Shown piece by piece: positions 11,914 to 22,861 of a DNA stretch of 64,000 nucleotides. The notes beneath the pieces are model-generated. The model saw nothing but the letters and a program-made list of their open reading frames with translations. It was not told the origin of the DNA and ran no database searches. The stretch is taken from assembly GCA_039105265.1 (NCBI GenBank), contig JAPFFF010000054.1, positions 744,001 through 808,000 of the forward strand, written 5' to 3'. Position numbers and translations under genes: made by a program. How positions within the stretch are numbered: position 1 is the stretch's first letter; each line of letters starts with the position of its first letter. Source of the DNA: Tritrichomonas musculus. Its lineage: Eukaryota; Parabasalia; Tritrichomonadida; Tritrichomonadidae.

Positions 11914-13920
11914 TTATTCTTTTTTAAACTTATAGATAGCAAAAGTTTTCGCAGCAATCTCTGTTTGAAGTACATGACCATCAACTTCAATTGTATCTTC
12001 TTTAGGCACAACAAGTTCTGGATTATCCAAAGTATTTTCAGCCAATGGATCATCAGCGTGGAAAGTAATTTTTACGCCATTAGTCAATTTCACATCTTTT
12101 TCAAGACCATCAAATTTAATATTCAAAAGTTGAACATTATCCATTGTATTTACAACTTTTACAATGAATGATTTCTCATTGTCATCCCAAACAGCGCTTG
12201 CATAGAGTCCAGATTGGCCTTCCTTTCCACATATTGGTTTATCATCCATGGTCAGCCTGAGGACATTTGTTCCTTTATTGATTGAATAGAGTCTCTGAAC
12301 ATGATAACTGCAAGTTCTGACCGAACGAAGGTTATCGTACCAAATGAGATCTGGTCTCCATTGCCAACCTTCGATGTGAGCAAAGAGAGGAGCATATGTA
12401 GCCATATGGACGACATCTGCATTGCGCTCAAGACCAGTCATAAAGGCCGCCTCGAGGAGTGCTGCGTTGAAATGATTAAATTTCTTGCCAGAACCATGGC
12501 AAGCGTACTCACCAGCAAATACTTTAGGTCCGTTACGGTCATAATTATCATATCGATCGGCATTATTTAAAAACCATTCTTCATTTCTATAGTAATGCTC
12601 GTCGACCAAATTAGCATTCAAATGCGCCATTTCTTTCCATAGGTAATCGAAATCAATTCCATCAGGATTTGGACCTGAGCTACCGACTATCTTGATTTCA
12701 GGATGGACTTTTCGTATCGCTGTTATAAATCGATCAAGTCGCTCTGGATATAAGGTACCCCATTGCTCATTTCCAATCCCGAGGTATTTGAGGTTAAATG
12801 GCTTTTCGTGACCCATTTCTAATCTTACATGGCCCCATGTGGTAGTAGTTGGATCGCCGTTTGCAAACTCAATAAGGTCTAAAGCATCTTGAACAAATTT
12901 TTCGATTTCGCTTAATGGTATTTGCTGATTAGGATCATTTTGATATTGACATATAAGACCAACATTTAATATAGGTAAAGGCTCAGCTCCAATGTCTTCA
13001 GCTAGGAGGAAATAATCGTAGAAACCAAGTCCTCCACTCTGGAAGTAATCTGGGAAAAAGCGATAGGTAAAAGTATAATGCCAACGATTTTCATTCAATG
13101 GACGATTTTCAACATTACCAATGGTATTTTTCCATTGATACCTTGTCTTCTCATCTGTTCCTTCGACAATACAGCCACCAGGAAAACGGAATATACCTGG
13201 ATGAAGATCATAAAGAGCTTGTGCTAAATCTTTTCTCATACCATTTTTGCGTTTGTTAAATGTTTCAACTGGAAACAATGATACGTGGCAAAGATCTACA
13301 TCACCTGAAGTTTGCAAAAAGATACGCAGATGCGATTTACTTTCTGTACGTGAAGGAGTGAGAATAACTTCGTATTTCTTCCATTCTGTGGAATCTATAA
13401 CAAGTTCTTTGGTTTCAAAAGCTTGCGTTTCTTCCATTGAATCATTTTTAATTAATTCAATGCTGATTTTTTGATTCGGATTTGTGCAACGTGCCCAAAC
13501 ACTGAAGCGATATTCAGCTCCAGATTCAACTCCAATTCCAAAGAAGCCTTCGTTTTCAATTCCAGTATGCTTTTCTCGATGCCCTGCATTGCCTAGACGA
13601 ACATAGTGAGGATTTCGTTCAAAAGGACCATCATCCATTAGTTTGATGTTGCCAAATGTAACCCATCCCATAAAGTTTTGAGGAAATTGGAATGAACGAT
13701 TTTTAATTAATTCACCGTAAAGTCCACCATCTGCTCCAAAATTAATATCTTCAAAAAAAATTCCATACATTGTAGGTTGAATAGCTGAACCAACTTTATC
13801 GGCTTGTAATATGAAGTCATGCGATGTTTGCACAATTTTGGTTGAGTGTTTAATCATTAATGATATGAATAAAAAAATCATAATATTCAATTTCAATTGA
13901 AATTTTAATAAAAATCGCAT
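11914..13920 (-). CDS. alpha-L-arabinofuranosidase, GH51
   Basis: Predicted to release terminal alpha-L-arabinofuranosyl residues from plant or bacterial polysaccharides. The 668-residue chain opens with a hydrophobic segment (about 10-24, IMIFLFISLMI), so it is probably secreted or lysosomal. A CBM4_9-like beta-sandwich region follows (about 85-225), then the GH51 TIM barrel with LGIGNEQWG holding the acid/base Glu385 and FAGEYACHG holding the nucleophile Glu471, and a C-terminal beta domain. Both catalytic residues are intact and the length matches bacterial and plant GH51 enzymes. The gene is visibly more GC-rich than its surroundings, suggesting acquisition from bacteria. The start ATG is followed by the signal-like segment. 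It converges with the broken HAD gene. Confidence 0.92.
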   Translation of the reverse strand: MRFLLKFQLKLNIMIFLFISLMIKHSTKIVQTSHDFILQADKVGSAIQPTMYGIFFEDINFGADGGLYGELIKNRSFQFPQNFMGWVTFGNIKLMDDGPFERNPHYVRLGNAGHREKHTGIENEGFFGIGVESGAEYRFSVWARCTNPNQKISIELIKNDSMEETQAFETKELVIDSTEWKKYEVILTPSRTESKSHLRIFLQTSGDVDLCHVSLFPVETFNKRKNGMRKDLAQALYDLHPGIFRFPGGCIVEGTDEKTRYQWKNTIGNVENRPLNENRWHYTFTYRFFPDYFQSGGLGFYDYFLLAEDIGAEPLPILNVGLICQYQNDPNQQIPLSEIEKFVQDALDLIEFANGDPTTTTWGHVRLEMGHEKPFNLKYLGIGNEQWGTLYPERLDRFITAIRKVHPEIKIVGSSGPNPDGIDFDYLWKEMAHLNANLVDEHYYRNEEWFLNNADRYDNYDRNGPKVFAGEYACHGSGKKFNHFNAALLEAAFMTGLERNADVVHMATYAPLFAHIEGWQWRPDLIWYDNLRSVRTCSYHVQRLYSINKGTNVLRLTMDDKPICGKEGQSGLYASAVWDDNEKSFIVKVVNTMDNVQLLNIKFDGLEKDVKLTNGVKITFHADDPLAENTLDNPELVVPKEDTIEVDGHVLQTEIAAKTFAIYKFKKE

Positions 13921-14196
13921 GAAACTTTTTGAAAACTATTTATGAAGCTCCTGGAAGAACAAAGAAGTACTTTCAATCAAAATAAATGAGTCAATTATTT
14001 CATATAGGCTTGAAATGGATCTACTAACAATTGTTACTATTTTTTTTAAGCCCTACTTTGGGTATTATTTGATTTATTTTTGCATACAATTAATGAAAAT
14101 ATTATCGATAGAGAATTTCCAAAGTTATGGAAATTAAAGGAAGTAAGAAAGAAAAAAGATAATTAATTCATTAATATTTAGAAAATCAAAATCAAT
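13921..14196. other. short intergenic spacer
   Basis: 276 bases between two minus-strand genes. It should hold the promoter of the arabinofuranosidase and the 3' end signals of IFT38; no distinct motif stands out. Confidence 0.4.
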
Positions 14197-15189
14197 CTAA
14201 AAACTATCATCTGAATCTGCTTCATTATTTTGTGGAAACATAATATCATCATTAGATTCTGTAGCACCTTGGTTAACTGAATTAATTACAGATGTAACCA
14301 AATTTTCTTGAGCTTTTTTTCTGAATTTTTTAAGTTTCTTTTCTTTCTCGTCCAAAATCTTCTTCTTCTTTTGATCTTGTAAACTTAGTTCATGTGAAAA
14401 GAAGTCAATATTTCTGTAGTGCTGAAAATGAATTTTGAATAATTCTTGCAACTCTTGTTCAAGTCCTTCATACTCATCCATAAATGCAGGGCGAATTGTT
14501 TGAACAGACATCAGTCTTTTTGATTGCCGATCATATTCATGCTTTCTCTGTTTAATTTTTGATTGTAAAGTCTGTTCATCAGCTGAAAGCCTTTCTAGCT
14601 CTTTTTGAAGAGATTCGAGTCTAGTAGCAGCAGCATCAACAGCTTCAAGAACATTTTTTTCAACAGCATCAAGTGGTGGCATTGTTGATAACACTTTCAT
14701 TCGATCTCCTCTAATCATTAACTCTTTATCTAGTTCATCGTAAAGTTCAACAGAATGTTTTGGAACTGTTGCACTAAGTTGCGAAATTTTTTTGGCAGAG
14801 GGTGGCTCTGCTTGAGATTGATCTTTATTATCGTGTGGAACTTGATTTATTGCAAGCGTAGCTGCCACACCTTTGTAAATTGGTGCTGCTACTTTCATCA
14901 TTTCACGAACTGCAAATCGATCTGAAGAATATAATTTACGCGGGTTCATTCGAATACCTGATCTTATAGCCATTTGCTGAACAATACTTCGTATAAACTC
15001 GACACGACTGCTTTCACTGGAAAGATCTGGCAATATTACAATATCAGGATCGAAAAGGGAGCAAAGCCAGTGCAATAAGTCTGCCATCATTCCAAAATTA
15101 GGAGTATCAAACGAATCAACTCCAACCGGCTTAGGATATCCAAGAGTACGAACTATCTCTGTGAATTGTCTGATTTCTCTAAAGGTCAT
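14197..15189 (-). CDS. IFT38: intraflagellar transport protein 38 (clusterin-associated protein 1 homologue)
   Basis: A peripheral subunit of the IFT-B complex that moves cargo along flagella. The start matches the family closely: MTFREIRQFTEIVRTLGYPKP, then a TPNFG motif and the calponin-homology-like N-terminal domain (residues about 1-105) with KLYSSDRFAVREMMKV. From about 145 to 300 the chain is a long coiled coil with repeated Leu/Gln/Lys heptads (ESLQKELERLSADEQTLQ), and it ends in an acidic tail with EADSDDSF. At 330 residues it is shorter than the animal protein (about 410), mainly in the C-terminal tail. Its presence implies a flagellate. No lesion is seen. Confidence 0.93.
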   Translation of the reverse strand: MTFREIRQFTEIVRTLGYPKPVGVDSFDTPNFGMMADLLHWLCSLFDPDIVILPDLSSESSRVEFIRSIVQQMAIRSGIRMNPRKLYSSDRFAVREMMKVAAPIYKGVAATLAINQVPHDNKDQSQAEPPSAKKISQLSATVPKHSVELYDELDKELMIRGDRMKVLSTMPPLDAVEKNVLEAVDAAATRLESLQKELERLSADEQTLQSKIKQRKHEYDRQSKRLMSVQTIRPAFMDEYEGLEQELQELFKIHFQHYRNIDFFSHELSLQDQKKKKILDEKEKKLKKFRKKAQENLVTSVINSVNQGATESNDDIMFPQNNEADSDDSF

Positions 15190-15829
15190 AAAATAGTATT
15201 ACAAATATAGATTTTAATTAAATCTCGTTTTTATGCAATGGTTAAAAATTAACCTTTATCAACCGTTTATGATTTAAGTAAAAACTTTTCAACTTGAGTT
15301 GTAAAACGAGTTTTGAAATATTCATTCATCAAAAAATGATTTTTATTATGAATAATAAGCATAATGAATATTACAGCGCGGATTTAAAGGAAACCGACCT
15401 CTCAATTAGACTATCTCTTAAAGGTATATTTTCCATTTTTTTAAAATGTAAACTTGAAATTAAAAGCCAGACCACTTTTTTTTTCATTCAATTATTTTGG
15501 CATAACAATATTTTATTTCAAATTTAAATTATATAACTTTTTTTTTTCAATTTTCTTAAAAAGCCAAATATAATCATAAAAATATTAATTTAAAAAAATA
15601 TATTTATCACATTATTTTAAAACTATTTATAATTCATAATGGATTAAAATATTCCCATATATCTAAAATTTATAGATATAAATAAAAACAATTTTTATAT
15701 TTTAAATTAAAATAAGATATTTAACATTTAATAAAAAATACTTTTTATTAATTAATTTGTGTATTGAAACTTTATCAAAAATTAAGATCCTCATAATATC
15801 TTACCAACCTTCTTTATCTCTTTCAAACT
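15190..15829. other. intergenic with one MITE-like end
   Basis: AT-rich DNA upstream of IFT38. At 15449-15480 it contains TAAACTTGAAATTAAAAGCC followed by AGACCAC, which matches the ends of the small TIR elements at 16328-16470 and 45032-45126. No nearby partner end is obvious except the one at 16440-16472. Confidence 0.45.
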
Positions 15830-16250
15830 TTCAACAACAATATATACATCACAATCTTTATTAAATAATACTTCTTTAGTATATAACTCTTTTTTACTAC
15901 TTCTTTTCAACACGATTATTCTTATCTTACTCAATAAACTTCATTAAGCTAAAATCAGAAGCGCCATTTTACACCGCATGTTTTATTAAACAAAACTTCT
16001 TCATATCGTAACTCATTTCTACAACTTTTTATACTTCCAAAATTATTTCTCATCACGCCTTACAAGCTTCCTCAGACATAATCAACAGCGCTATATACAT
16101 CACAATCTTTATTAAATAATACTTCTTTACGTTATAAGTCATTTCCACTACTCCTTTTTTAGTATATCTTAAAATTATCTTACTCAACAAACTTCCTCAG
16201 ACAAAATCAGAAACGCCATTTTACACCGCATGTTTTATTAGACATTAGCT
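15830..16250. repeat. two-copy direct repeat, period about 252 bases
   Basis: The string TATATACATCACAATCTTTA starts at 15841 and again at 16092, and a second block (ATCTTACTCAA ... CGCCATTTTACACCGCATG) recurs at about 15925-15990 and 16180-16245. The copies differ by scattered substitutions. The plus strand is pyrimidine-rich. No coding capacity is seen. Confidence 0.75.
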
Positions 16251-16327
16251 AAATATCTCAGCAAATAATTTTCTTTAATAAAAGATATTTTTACATAATT
16301 AAATTTTTTAAGTATTGAAAATTTATA

Positions 16328-16470
16328 AATTGAAGGAAATTAAAACTCAGACCATATTTTGAAAGCAAACGCGATGTAACGATCAAAAATTGAGATATAA
16401 AAAATTTTAACGATCATGTAAAGTATTTAAATTATATTCAAATAGTGGTCTGACTTTTCGGTCCCAGTTT
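16328..16470. mobile_element. small TIR element (MITE), TCAGACC family
   Basis: The left end reads AATTGAAGGAAATTAAAACT then CAGACCATATTTT; the complement of the right end reads AACTGGGACCGAAAAGTCAG then ACCACTATTT. TA lies at both outer edges (16326-16327 and 16471-16472). It is 143 bases long and non-coding. A 95-base relative lies at 45032-45126 and a single end at 15449, so this is a repeated family in this genome. Confidence 0.55.
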
Positions 16471-16580
16471 AACTTTTTTGAAAATTTTTTTTATGGTGTA
16501 AAATAGCAGAAAAATCATTATAATAAAAACGAATTTTGATTGAAAAATTTATTATTCAAAAAGTTCTTATCCTTTTTTTA

Positions 16581-18649
16581 AGGGTAAAGTTGGCTTTTCT
16601 CAACTTTTTTCCACTTTTTGTAATATCTTTCAAAATATTCTATGAGTTTTTGCTAATGGCAAATCTGAAATTTCATTAAAATATAAAAAATTTATATATT
16701 TCTTATCAAATCAACGTTTAATCATTTTTTATTTTATCCATTAAGATTATCATGTATAATCTTAATTTAAAAAAATATAATTAATTTAAGATTTATTTTT
16801 TGAATAAGAATATTTTTGTATAGATTGTTTTTTTCGAATTTCTATTTTCTCAAATAATTGAATAAAAAAAAATTTCTTTCAAAAAATTGTGAACCAATTT
16901 CTCTCATCAAAAAATAGTTTTATTGAATCAATATGAAAATAAAAAAGATATTTGTAATGAAATTTTATATGGAATACCTTAGAATTTTAAATTTATTTAA
17001 TTTTGTAAATAAAAGGATTTATTCGGAAATTTTTTAAAAACATTGGTATGGATTCAGCAAAAATATATAGCTATTTCAATCGATAAATGGTTATTATAAT
17101 ACTTTTTCTATTTAATCAACCAATTAAATATAGAAAAAAATAGTTTGGAATCTTGTTTTGAAAAAATAAAAAAAAATTTATTTTTTCGAACATAAAATAA
17201 AAAAAATTCGACTTTTTTTGGCATTAATATACTAATTTAATTATTTATTTTGATTTTTATGCAATGCATTAAAGCTTAAGTAATAATATAAACTATAGTT
17301 TCAATTGATAAATTACATTCTGCGCATTTCAAATCGGCCCTTTTAACGGATATTTGACCTTAAATTGACCTTCAAAAGTGCTAAAAAGGGCCGATTTGAA
17401 ATGCGCAGACTGTAGTTTATCGTTCAAAATAAATATATATTTTTAAATATATATGGATATATATGTTTTTTTTTAGTTAAATTAATTATTATGTCTATTA
17501 TCTGATATTATATATATAAATTATGATTAATTTATTGAGATAAAAACATTGTTTATCTCATAATTTTGAATAAAAAAACGAAAAAGCATTCATTCAAATT
17601 TTTTTATCTCCATTGAATTTTTAAGTTAACTTAAAAAAAGAATATTTTTTTCCATATTAATTATATTATTAATATTTAATAAATAATATATATATATATT
17701 ATATATAAATTAATATAAAAATTAAAATAATTTATGCTTTTTTAATAATAAGATATGATAAATAGTTTTTTGATTTTGATTTTATTCAACTTTTCAACCC
17801 TTTCAATATTTTCAAAAACAAACTTATTTGAAAGTGCCAATTTTTCATTTTACACGCAATTAGATTCCTTAATTTTATGTATATATCAAATACTACATAA
17901 AATATAATAGGAAAAATCCATCAAATCAAAAAATCACAGAAATATCAATATTCAATTTTCTCCATGATTCAAATTTTCTAATTTTTAATGGGCCATTTTA
18001 TTATAATAAATGCTATTAATTATATTTTCCTAGTACAAATCCAAAAAGTTTCCTATTCGAGAAGAGCCGACTTGCTAACATCAAAATTTTCATGATAAAA
18101 TTTTCAAATAATTTTATTGCATTTTAAAACAAATATTTTTCTTAATGAATATCGAATATCAATCTAAAATATTCGTATAAAAAATATATATCAACCAATA
18201 TCAATAGAATTAAGTAGAAAAAATATTTTTTTCTAAATTGAAGAAAAAAAAAGCATTGTAATTCGTTCTGCTTCAAATTAAATATGATAAAAACAAATGA
18301 TTCCCCTTGTATATATGTTTAAAATTAGAAATATGCACTTTTTTTATTAAAAAAATGTTTTCTTGATATTTTTTGGATTATGTAATTTTCATTTTTTATT
18401 TTTTTCATAATTTGGACCATTTTTTGTTATATATCCAAAATTCAGAATATTTTACATTACGTTGTAATGCTTTTTTGTACAAAAATTGATTTGATAGCTC
18501 TGTGGAGCTCCTTTTTTTCTGTTCATTTGAATGCCCCTCAGAAAAGATTGAATTTACATAGAAATAAATTCAATGATCATACAATTCATTCAAGCAGCAC
18601 ATAGAATAAATTAAAAGATTTCAAAAAAAAGAAAAGCCAACTTTACCCT
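16581..18649. mobile_element. 2.07-kb TIR element, non-autonomous
   Basis: Perfect 22-base inverted repeats bound it: 16578-16599 (TTAAGGGTAAAGTTGGCTTT + TC) and the complement at 18631-18652. A TA lies at each edge (16579-16580, 18650-18651), so the target is TA. The interior is AT-rich with no ORF of note, so it cannot supply its own transposase. It contains a separate foldback at 17300-17420. It stops only about 30 bases before the next element at 18684. Perfect ends suggest it moved fairly recently in trans. Confidence 0.75.
17300..17420. repeat. foldback (hairpin) repeat
   Basis: Arms of about 25 bases, CTGCGCATTTCAAATCGGCC at 17320-17339 and the complement ending at 17407, pair perfectly across a loop of about 37 bases. 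Weaker pairing extends outward (GATAAATTACA against the complement of TGTAGTTTATC). The arms are clearly more GC-rich than the surrounding DNA. The loop has a short direct repeat around TTTGACCTTAAATTGACCTT. It lies within the 16581-18649 element. Confidence 0.8.
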
Positions 18650-19019
18650 TAATCGAATATGATGACTTTTTGAATAATAAGTAAACTGAGTTTTTTAATC
18701 TTCACACTCTCTCAATTTTATCTAAAAATATCTTTAGATGTAATTATTAGAAATTAAATATCATGAGTAAAATATCTTTTAATTAATATATATAATAATA
18801 ATTTTAAAATATTTTTTTATAAATCTAAATTTTTAACATAAAAATGATATGATTTTATTATTTTTCGTGTGAACATTAATATCGGCTACGAGCATCATTC
18901 AATTTTTCAATTACTACGTTTTTTTAAATTCAAATTTTGAATTGATCTTTCAAATTTCTTAGGTTATACAAAAAAAATAAAAAACTAATTATCTTGATGA
19001 ATAATAAGTATAACTAAAT

Positions 19020-20119
19020 TTATTGTTCAATAAATTTAGTAATTAATCCATTTTGTGTATTTGCTTGAATTTGAACCAATTTTGTTCTATATTTATTATG
19101 TTCAACATGAACTTCATTCCATTTTCCTGACAACGTTTCACCATTATGCCTTGCACAAACTATACATCTGGCGAGAAAAGCTGAATAACATTCATGAACA
19201 ATTTCAGCTGGGATGTGTTCCCATTCATATTTGAGCCGTGCAAATAATTGGTCTTCGTTTTCATAAACGTCATTTCCTAAACGATCCTTAAGGATATCCC
19301 ACAAGTTTTCGATTGGATTAAGATCTGGTGATCTCGGAGGCCAATCGAGAACTTGTGGGATAAATCGAAATAGTGTATCTCTTGTCAATTTTGCTGCATG
19401 AGAGGGAGCGTTATCCTGCATCCAAACAAAATGTGTTCCAAATTCTTGTTGAATAATTCTAAGAATTCCTTCTCGCGCTAATGTTTCGACATATTTATAA
19501 GCATTGATATTACCATCAACTTTTATCAGTGGAGTGCGAAATCCTCTTGGACCTATCGCACCCCACACCATGAGAGTAACTTGCTTTTGAGGAGTTTCGG
19601 CAAATGATCCTTGTGGATGAAATCCTCTGCGTCTCCAGACTCCAACTCTGCCTGGATCTATTGACACAGAGGATTCATCTGTAAAGATTATGAAAGGCAG
19701 ATTTCTGTATGGAACATGAATAAACCTATTACAAAAAAAAACTCTGTTTTGTTTATGTTCTGCTGTGAATAAGCATGCAGACGTTTTTTCAAAATGAAAG
19801 ATGTCGTTTTCATTTAGAATTTGTTTAATTGTTGATTTTGAATGGTCAAAATCGTTGGCAATTTCTTTCAAAGTTGTCTGGCAATTGGCATCAACTGAAC
19901 CAATTATTCCATCTTGTTCTTCCTGCGAAATTGTTTTTGATGCCCACGCTTTCTGTTTATTTCATGGCTTTAATTATATGTATTTATAAAAGAGCGAATA
20001 GTTTGGTGATTGATTCCTGTCCTTTTTGATATTTCGGTCCAGTAAGGTTTCTTTCCTAAAGATGTGTATTGAATTAATATATTTACTTTTTCATCTTGGG
20101 TTAATGTGTGTTTATTCAT
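19020..20119 (-). pseudogene. Tc1-like DD34E transposase, broken near its N-terminus
   Basis: The reading starts at ATG 20117-20119 with a helix-turn-helix region (LTQDEKVNILIQYTSLGKKP ... GINHQTIRSFI). An in-frame TAA lies at 19970-19972 and a frame change follows at about 19940-19950. From about 19935 to 19020 the rest is open and well conserved. The DDE_3 catalytic motifs are all visible: IIFTDESSVSIDPGR, then VWMQDNAPSHAAK, then RSPDLNPIENLWDILKDRL, so only the DNA-binding part is damaged. The longest intact frame has no ATG of its own near its beginning. It belongs to the surrounding element with matching TIRs. Two lesions in an otherwise good sequence suggest fairly recent inactivation. 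Confidence 0.88.
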
Positions 20120-20209
20120 CAAGAAAAAAAATAATTTTATAAAATTTTAAAATATTTATTAAATTTTTGAGGAAAAAAAAATATAAAATTCATTTAAAAA
20201 AAGCAGATA

Positions 20210-21013
20210 GAGTAATTCTAAAAACCTTTAAATCTTCAGAAAAAACCTTATACTTCTTGAGAGAGCTCTCAATTGTTTTCAAAAAGTTCATTTATATTAG
20301 TAAATATATAGCATAAATATATCTTGTTAAAAATTTTGATTAATGGTTTTAAATCAGGAAAAATTTATTCATATATATATATAACTTAGAATTACCAAAT
20401 TTTTTTAATGATTTTAATGTTTTTTTTTTTTTTGTAAATGGAAATATTAGATTTTAAAAAAAAGATAATAATAATAATTCAAGATGATTTTCAGATAAGA
20501 TTAATTTTTATTAAGAAATTGCTGCAAAATATTTCTACATTTTGCATATTGCAAAAATATGTTGACTATGAAAAAGATTTTTGCCATCAATTAGGTATTA
20601 AGTCATCCAAATGGTACAAAGAGTGTTTTATTTTTCTTCTGTTTTGTGGAAAAATTAGTTTTAAGAACATTTTTGATTTCTAAACATGTTAAGATTCTTC
20701 AATATTACTGAACAATGCATCAACTATATCATATTGTACCATTATATTGACTTATTTGTGCTTCCAACCTTTTAAAATCCTGTATATCTGAGAGAGATCT
20801 TATTTGATTTCTATAAAAAACAATAATAAACGCTCTTTTTTTATTCAAATTTTATTAGAAAATATCGTCAATCTATTCAATTTAATATTATACTAATAAT
20901 AGAAAATTTCAATTATTATCAAAAAAATTGAATATATTTTCTTAATTTTTTGAAAATCGTATCAATTAGTATAAGGTTAAATTGAGAGAAGTATAAGGTT
21001 TTTATAATTACTC
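20210..21013. mobile_element. 0.8-kb TIR element nested in the Tc1-like element
   Basis: Ends GAGTAATTCTAAAAACCTT (20210-20228) and the complement of 20995-21013 (GAGTAATTATAAAAACCTT) match at 18 of 19 bases, with TA outside each end (20208-20209 and 21014-21015). Similarity continues inward with AAACCTTATACTTCT and CTCAAT blocks on both sides. An 81-codon open frame at 20438-20683 resembles nothing and is probably chance. Confidence 0.72.
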
Positions 21014-21154
21014 TAAACTATATTTTGAGTACTCATTGAATTTTGAAGCGTGTGAAGATTAAAAAACTAAGTTTAGTGAAGTTTCAAAAAATAATAAGAA
21101 CTTTTTGAATTGTATAATTTGAGATTTTTTTGATCGCTTAAAGTAATAACCGCT

Positions 21155-21280
21155 TTATTTGTCCTTTAAACGATCTTTTTTGACCAAAAAATGGTGTTTT
21201 AAACCGTTTTTCTTAAAGGAAAAACCGTCGATCTTTTTACGGTTTTTCCTTTAAGAGATCATTTTTGACCATTTCTAACC
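21155..21280. repeat. hairpin with internal direct repeat
   Basis: Arms CTTAAAGGAAAAACCGT (21212-21228) and ACGGTTTTTCCTTTAAG (21239-21255) pair perfectly over 17 bases with a 10-base loop. The block TCCTTTAA-NGATC-TTTTTGACCA also occurs twice in direct orientation (about 21161 and 21247). The function is unknown; it could be a terminal structure of the decayed element that follows. Confidence 0.6.
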
Positions 21281-21394
21281 TTTTGGAATAGTTTCATTGT
21301 AAAATCAATATTATCTATTTTTTAATGAAAATTTCAAACCGTTTTTCAATATATTATTGGATAGAATTCAAAAAAACTAACTACGAAGCAGCAC

Positions 21395-22020
21395 TTAAAA
21401 GATATTAAAATTTTAAAAAACGACCAAATAGCCATTTGACTGAAGTTGTTGAGATGCTAAAACAAACAAAATTAGCTTTTAAGCCTCGACATTCAAAGAA
21501 TGAGACACCACTAGGATGGACACCAACAACAATGAGGGGAAAACCAGAATGGCGATGTAAGAATTTGCAAATGACATTTTCAAAATTGAAGAAGATATAA
21601 CAAATAAAATCATCGAGCTAAATGAAACACCATTTAAAACTAGAAAACAACAAGAAGTTTATCACAATATATATCAAATTACAAAAACGCAACTTCTTCA
21701 AGCTGGCTCACTAATTGATATACCGAAAGATTATATAGAAGATAAATATGACACTTTCCTGTTTGAAGATCCTCGTAAACTACAAATTATTGATTATTCA
21801 GTTGATCCTCCATATGAATTCTGGAAGAAAGCATTTTGTTTTAATGAGAGTTGGGAAATGTTTGCTGAGCTTGCTTTGAGATGTTCCTGCTCATTTACAT
21901 CAAAATCTATTGTGGAGCAATATCTTTCCATTCAAAAATGCATCAAGGAGATAAAATGACTAATATTTCGACACCTGTTGTCAAAGCAAGAATGCAACTA
22001 CATCAATCATCCAAATAAAT
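21395..22020 (+). pseudogene. decayed transposase-like remnant, possibly hAT
   Basis: The composition is gene-like rather than spacer-like, but no frame stays open for long. The clearest part (about 21590-21958, ending in TGA) reads through PFKTRKQQEVYHNIYQITK and later FWKKAF ... ELALRCSCSFTSKSIVEQYL. The last part loosely recalls the C-terminal dimerisation region of hAT transposases (small residues, then VE..LS), but the match is weak. Several frame changes and stops lie upstream. It could equally be another decayed gene. Confidence 0.35.
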
Positions 22021-22861
22021 AAATAAAAAACAAATTATTAATAAATTATTAATGTTTTTAAAATCTTTTTATAAATAAAAATTGAGAGTAAGATGATTGT
22101 TCAAAACTTTTTCAGAAAATCGTTAATTGAAAAATAAGTAAAAAAGTATTGAAAAAAATGGAATAAAGAAAGAGAATTACGAAATTTTAGTAATATTTTT
22201 AGAACTAGACATGATATAACGTTTATTATTTTTTTCAAGAATTTAAAATTTAATTCAGGATAACCGTTTTTTTATAATAAAATTTCAATAAGCTCATATA
22301 AAAAGTTCTTGTTTTGATTTTTAATTTATGTTTTTTTCTTTACCTTTTTTATTTTTTTAAATTTCAATTAATATGAGTGACTGGTTTATAAATCAATTTG
22401 ATGTTACTTTTAGCTTTGTTAAAATAATTACCAAATACAATACACATGATTTGTTTCTAATTTTTATGTGCTCATTATGTTAATCATTTTATATAACCAA
22501 AAAATCAGCAAAAAACGCCATTGTAAAGATAAATGTAACATCAAAAGACTTGAAAATAATTTAATGTTAAAATATTTAATGATTTTGCTTTCGAAAAAAA
22601 CATTTCGTCCAATTTATGAAGAGATCAAAACAACAATTTCAAGGTTTGGTGATTTCATCATCTAGAACTACTGGGGTTTATTAGTTTTGATTATGAAAAA
22701 TATGATCCAGAATGTCAATAATTTTTCCTTTGCTTATAGCAAGTGTTGCAGATATATAACGTGCTCGAGCGAATGGAATTCAATTCTATCATTTTCAGCA
22801 TGCTGAATAACCCCAAACACGAATTTAAAAGTTTTTTTAATCCAGTATTCATAAATAAAAT
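22021..22861. other. intergenic, nothing recognised
   Basis: AT-rich sequence with a few short open frames (for example 22468-22665) that look like chance. No terminal repeat or RNA gene was found. Confidence 0.45.

Larger units (their letters stand above)
18684..21073. mobile_element. Tc1-like element with a nested 0.8-kb MITE
   Basis: The 24-base ends AACTGAGTTTTTTAATCTTC + ACAC (18684-18707) and the complement of 21050-21073 differ at one base and have TA outside both (18682-18683, 21074-21075). Span is 2.39 kb; subtracting the nested element 20210-21013 leaves about 1.6 kb, the usual Tc1 size. The element carries a broken Tc1-type transposase on the minus strand. Confidence 0.8.

Noticed and set aside
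20438-20683. 81-codon open frame in the 0.8-kb MITE
   Set aside because: No recognisable motif and AT-driven composition; likely chance.
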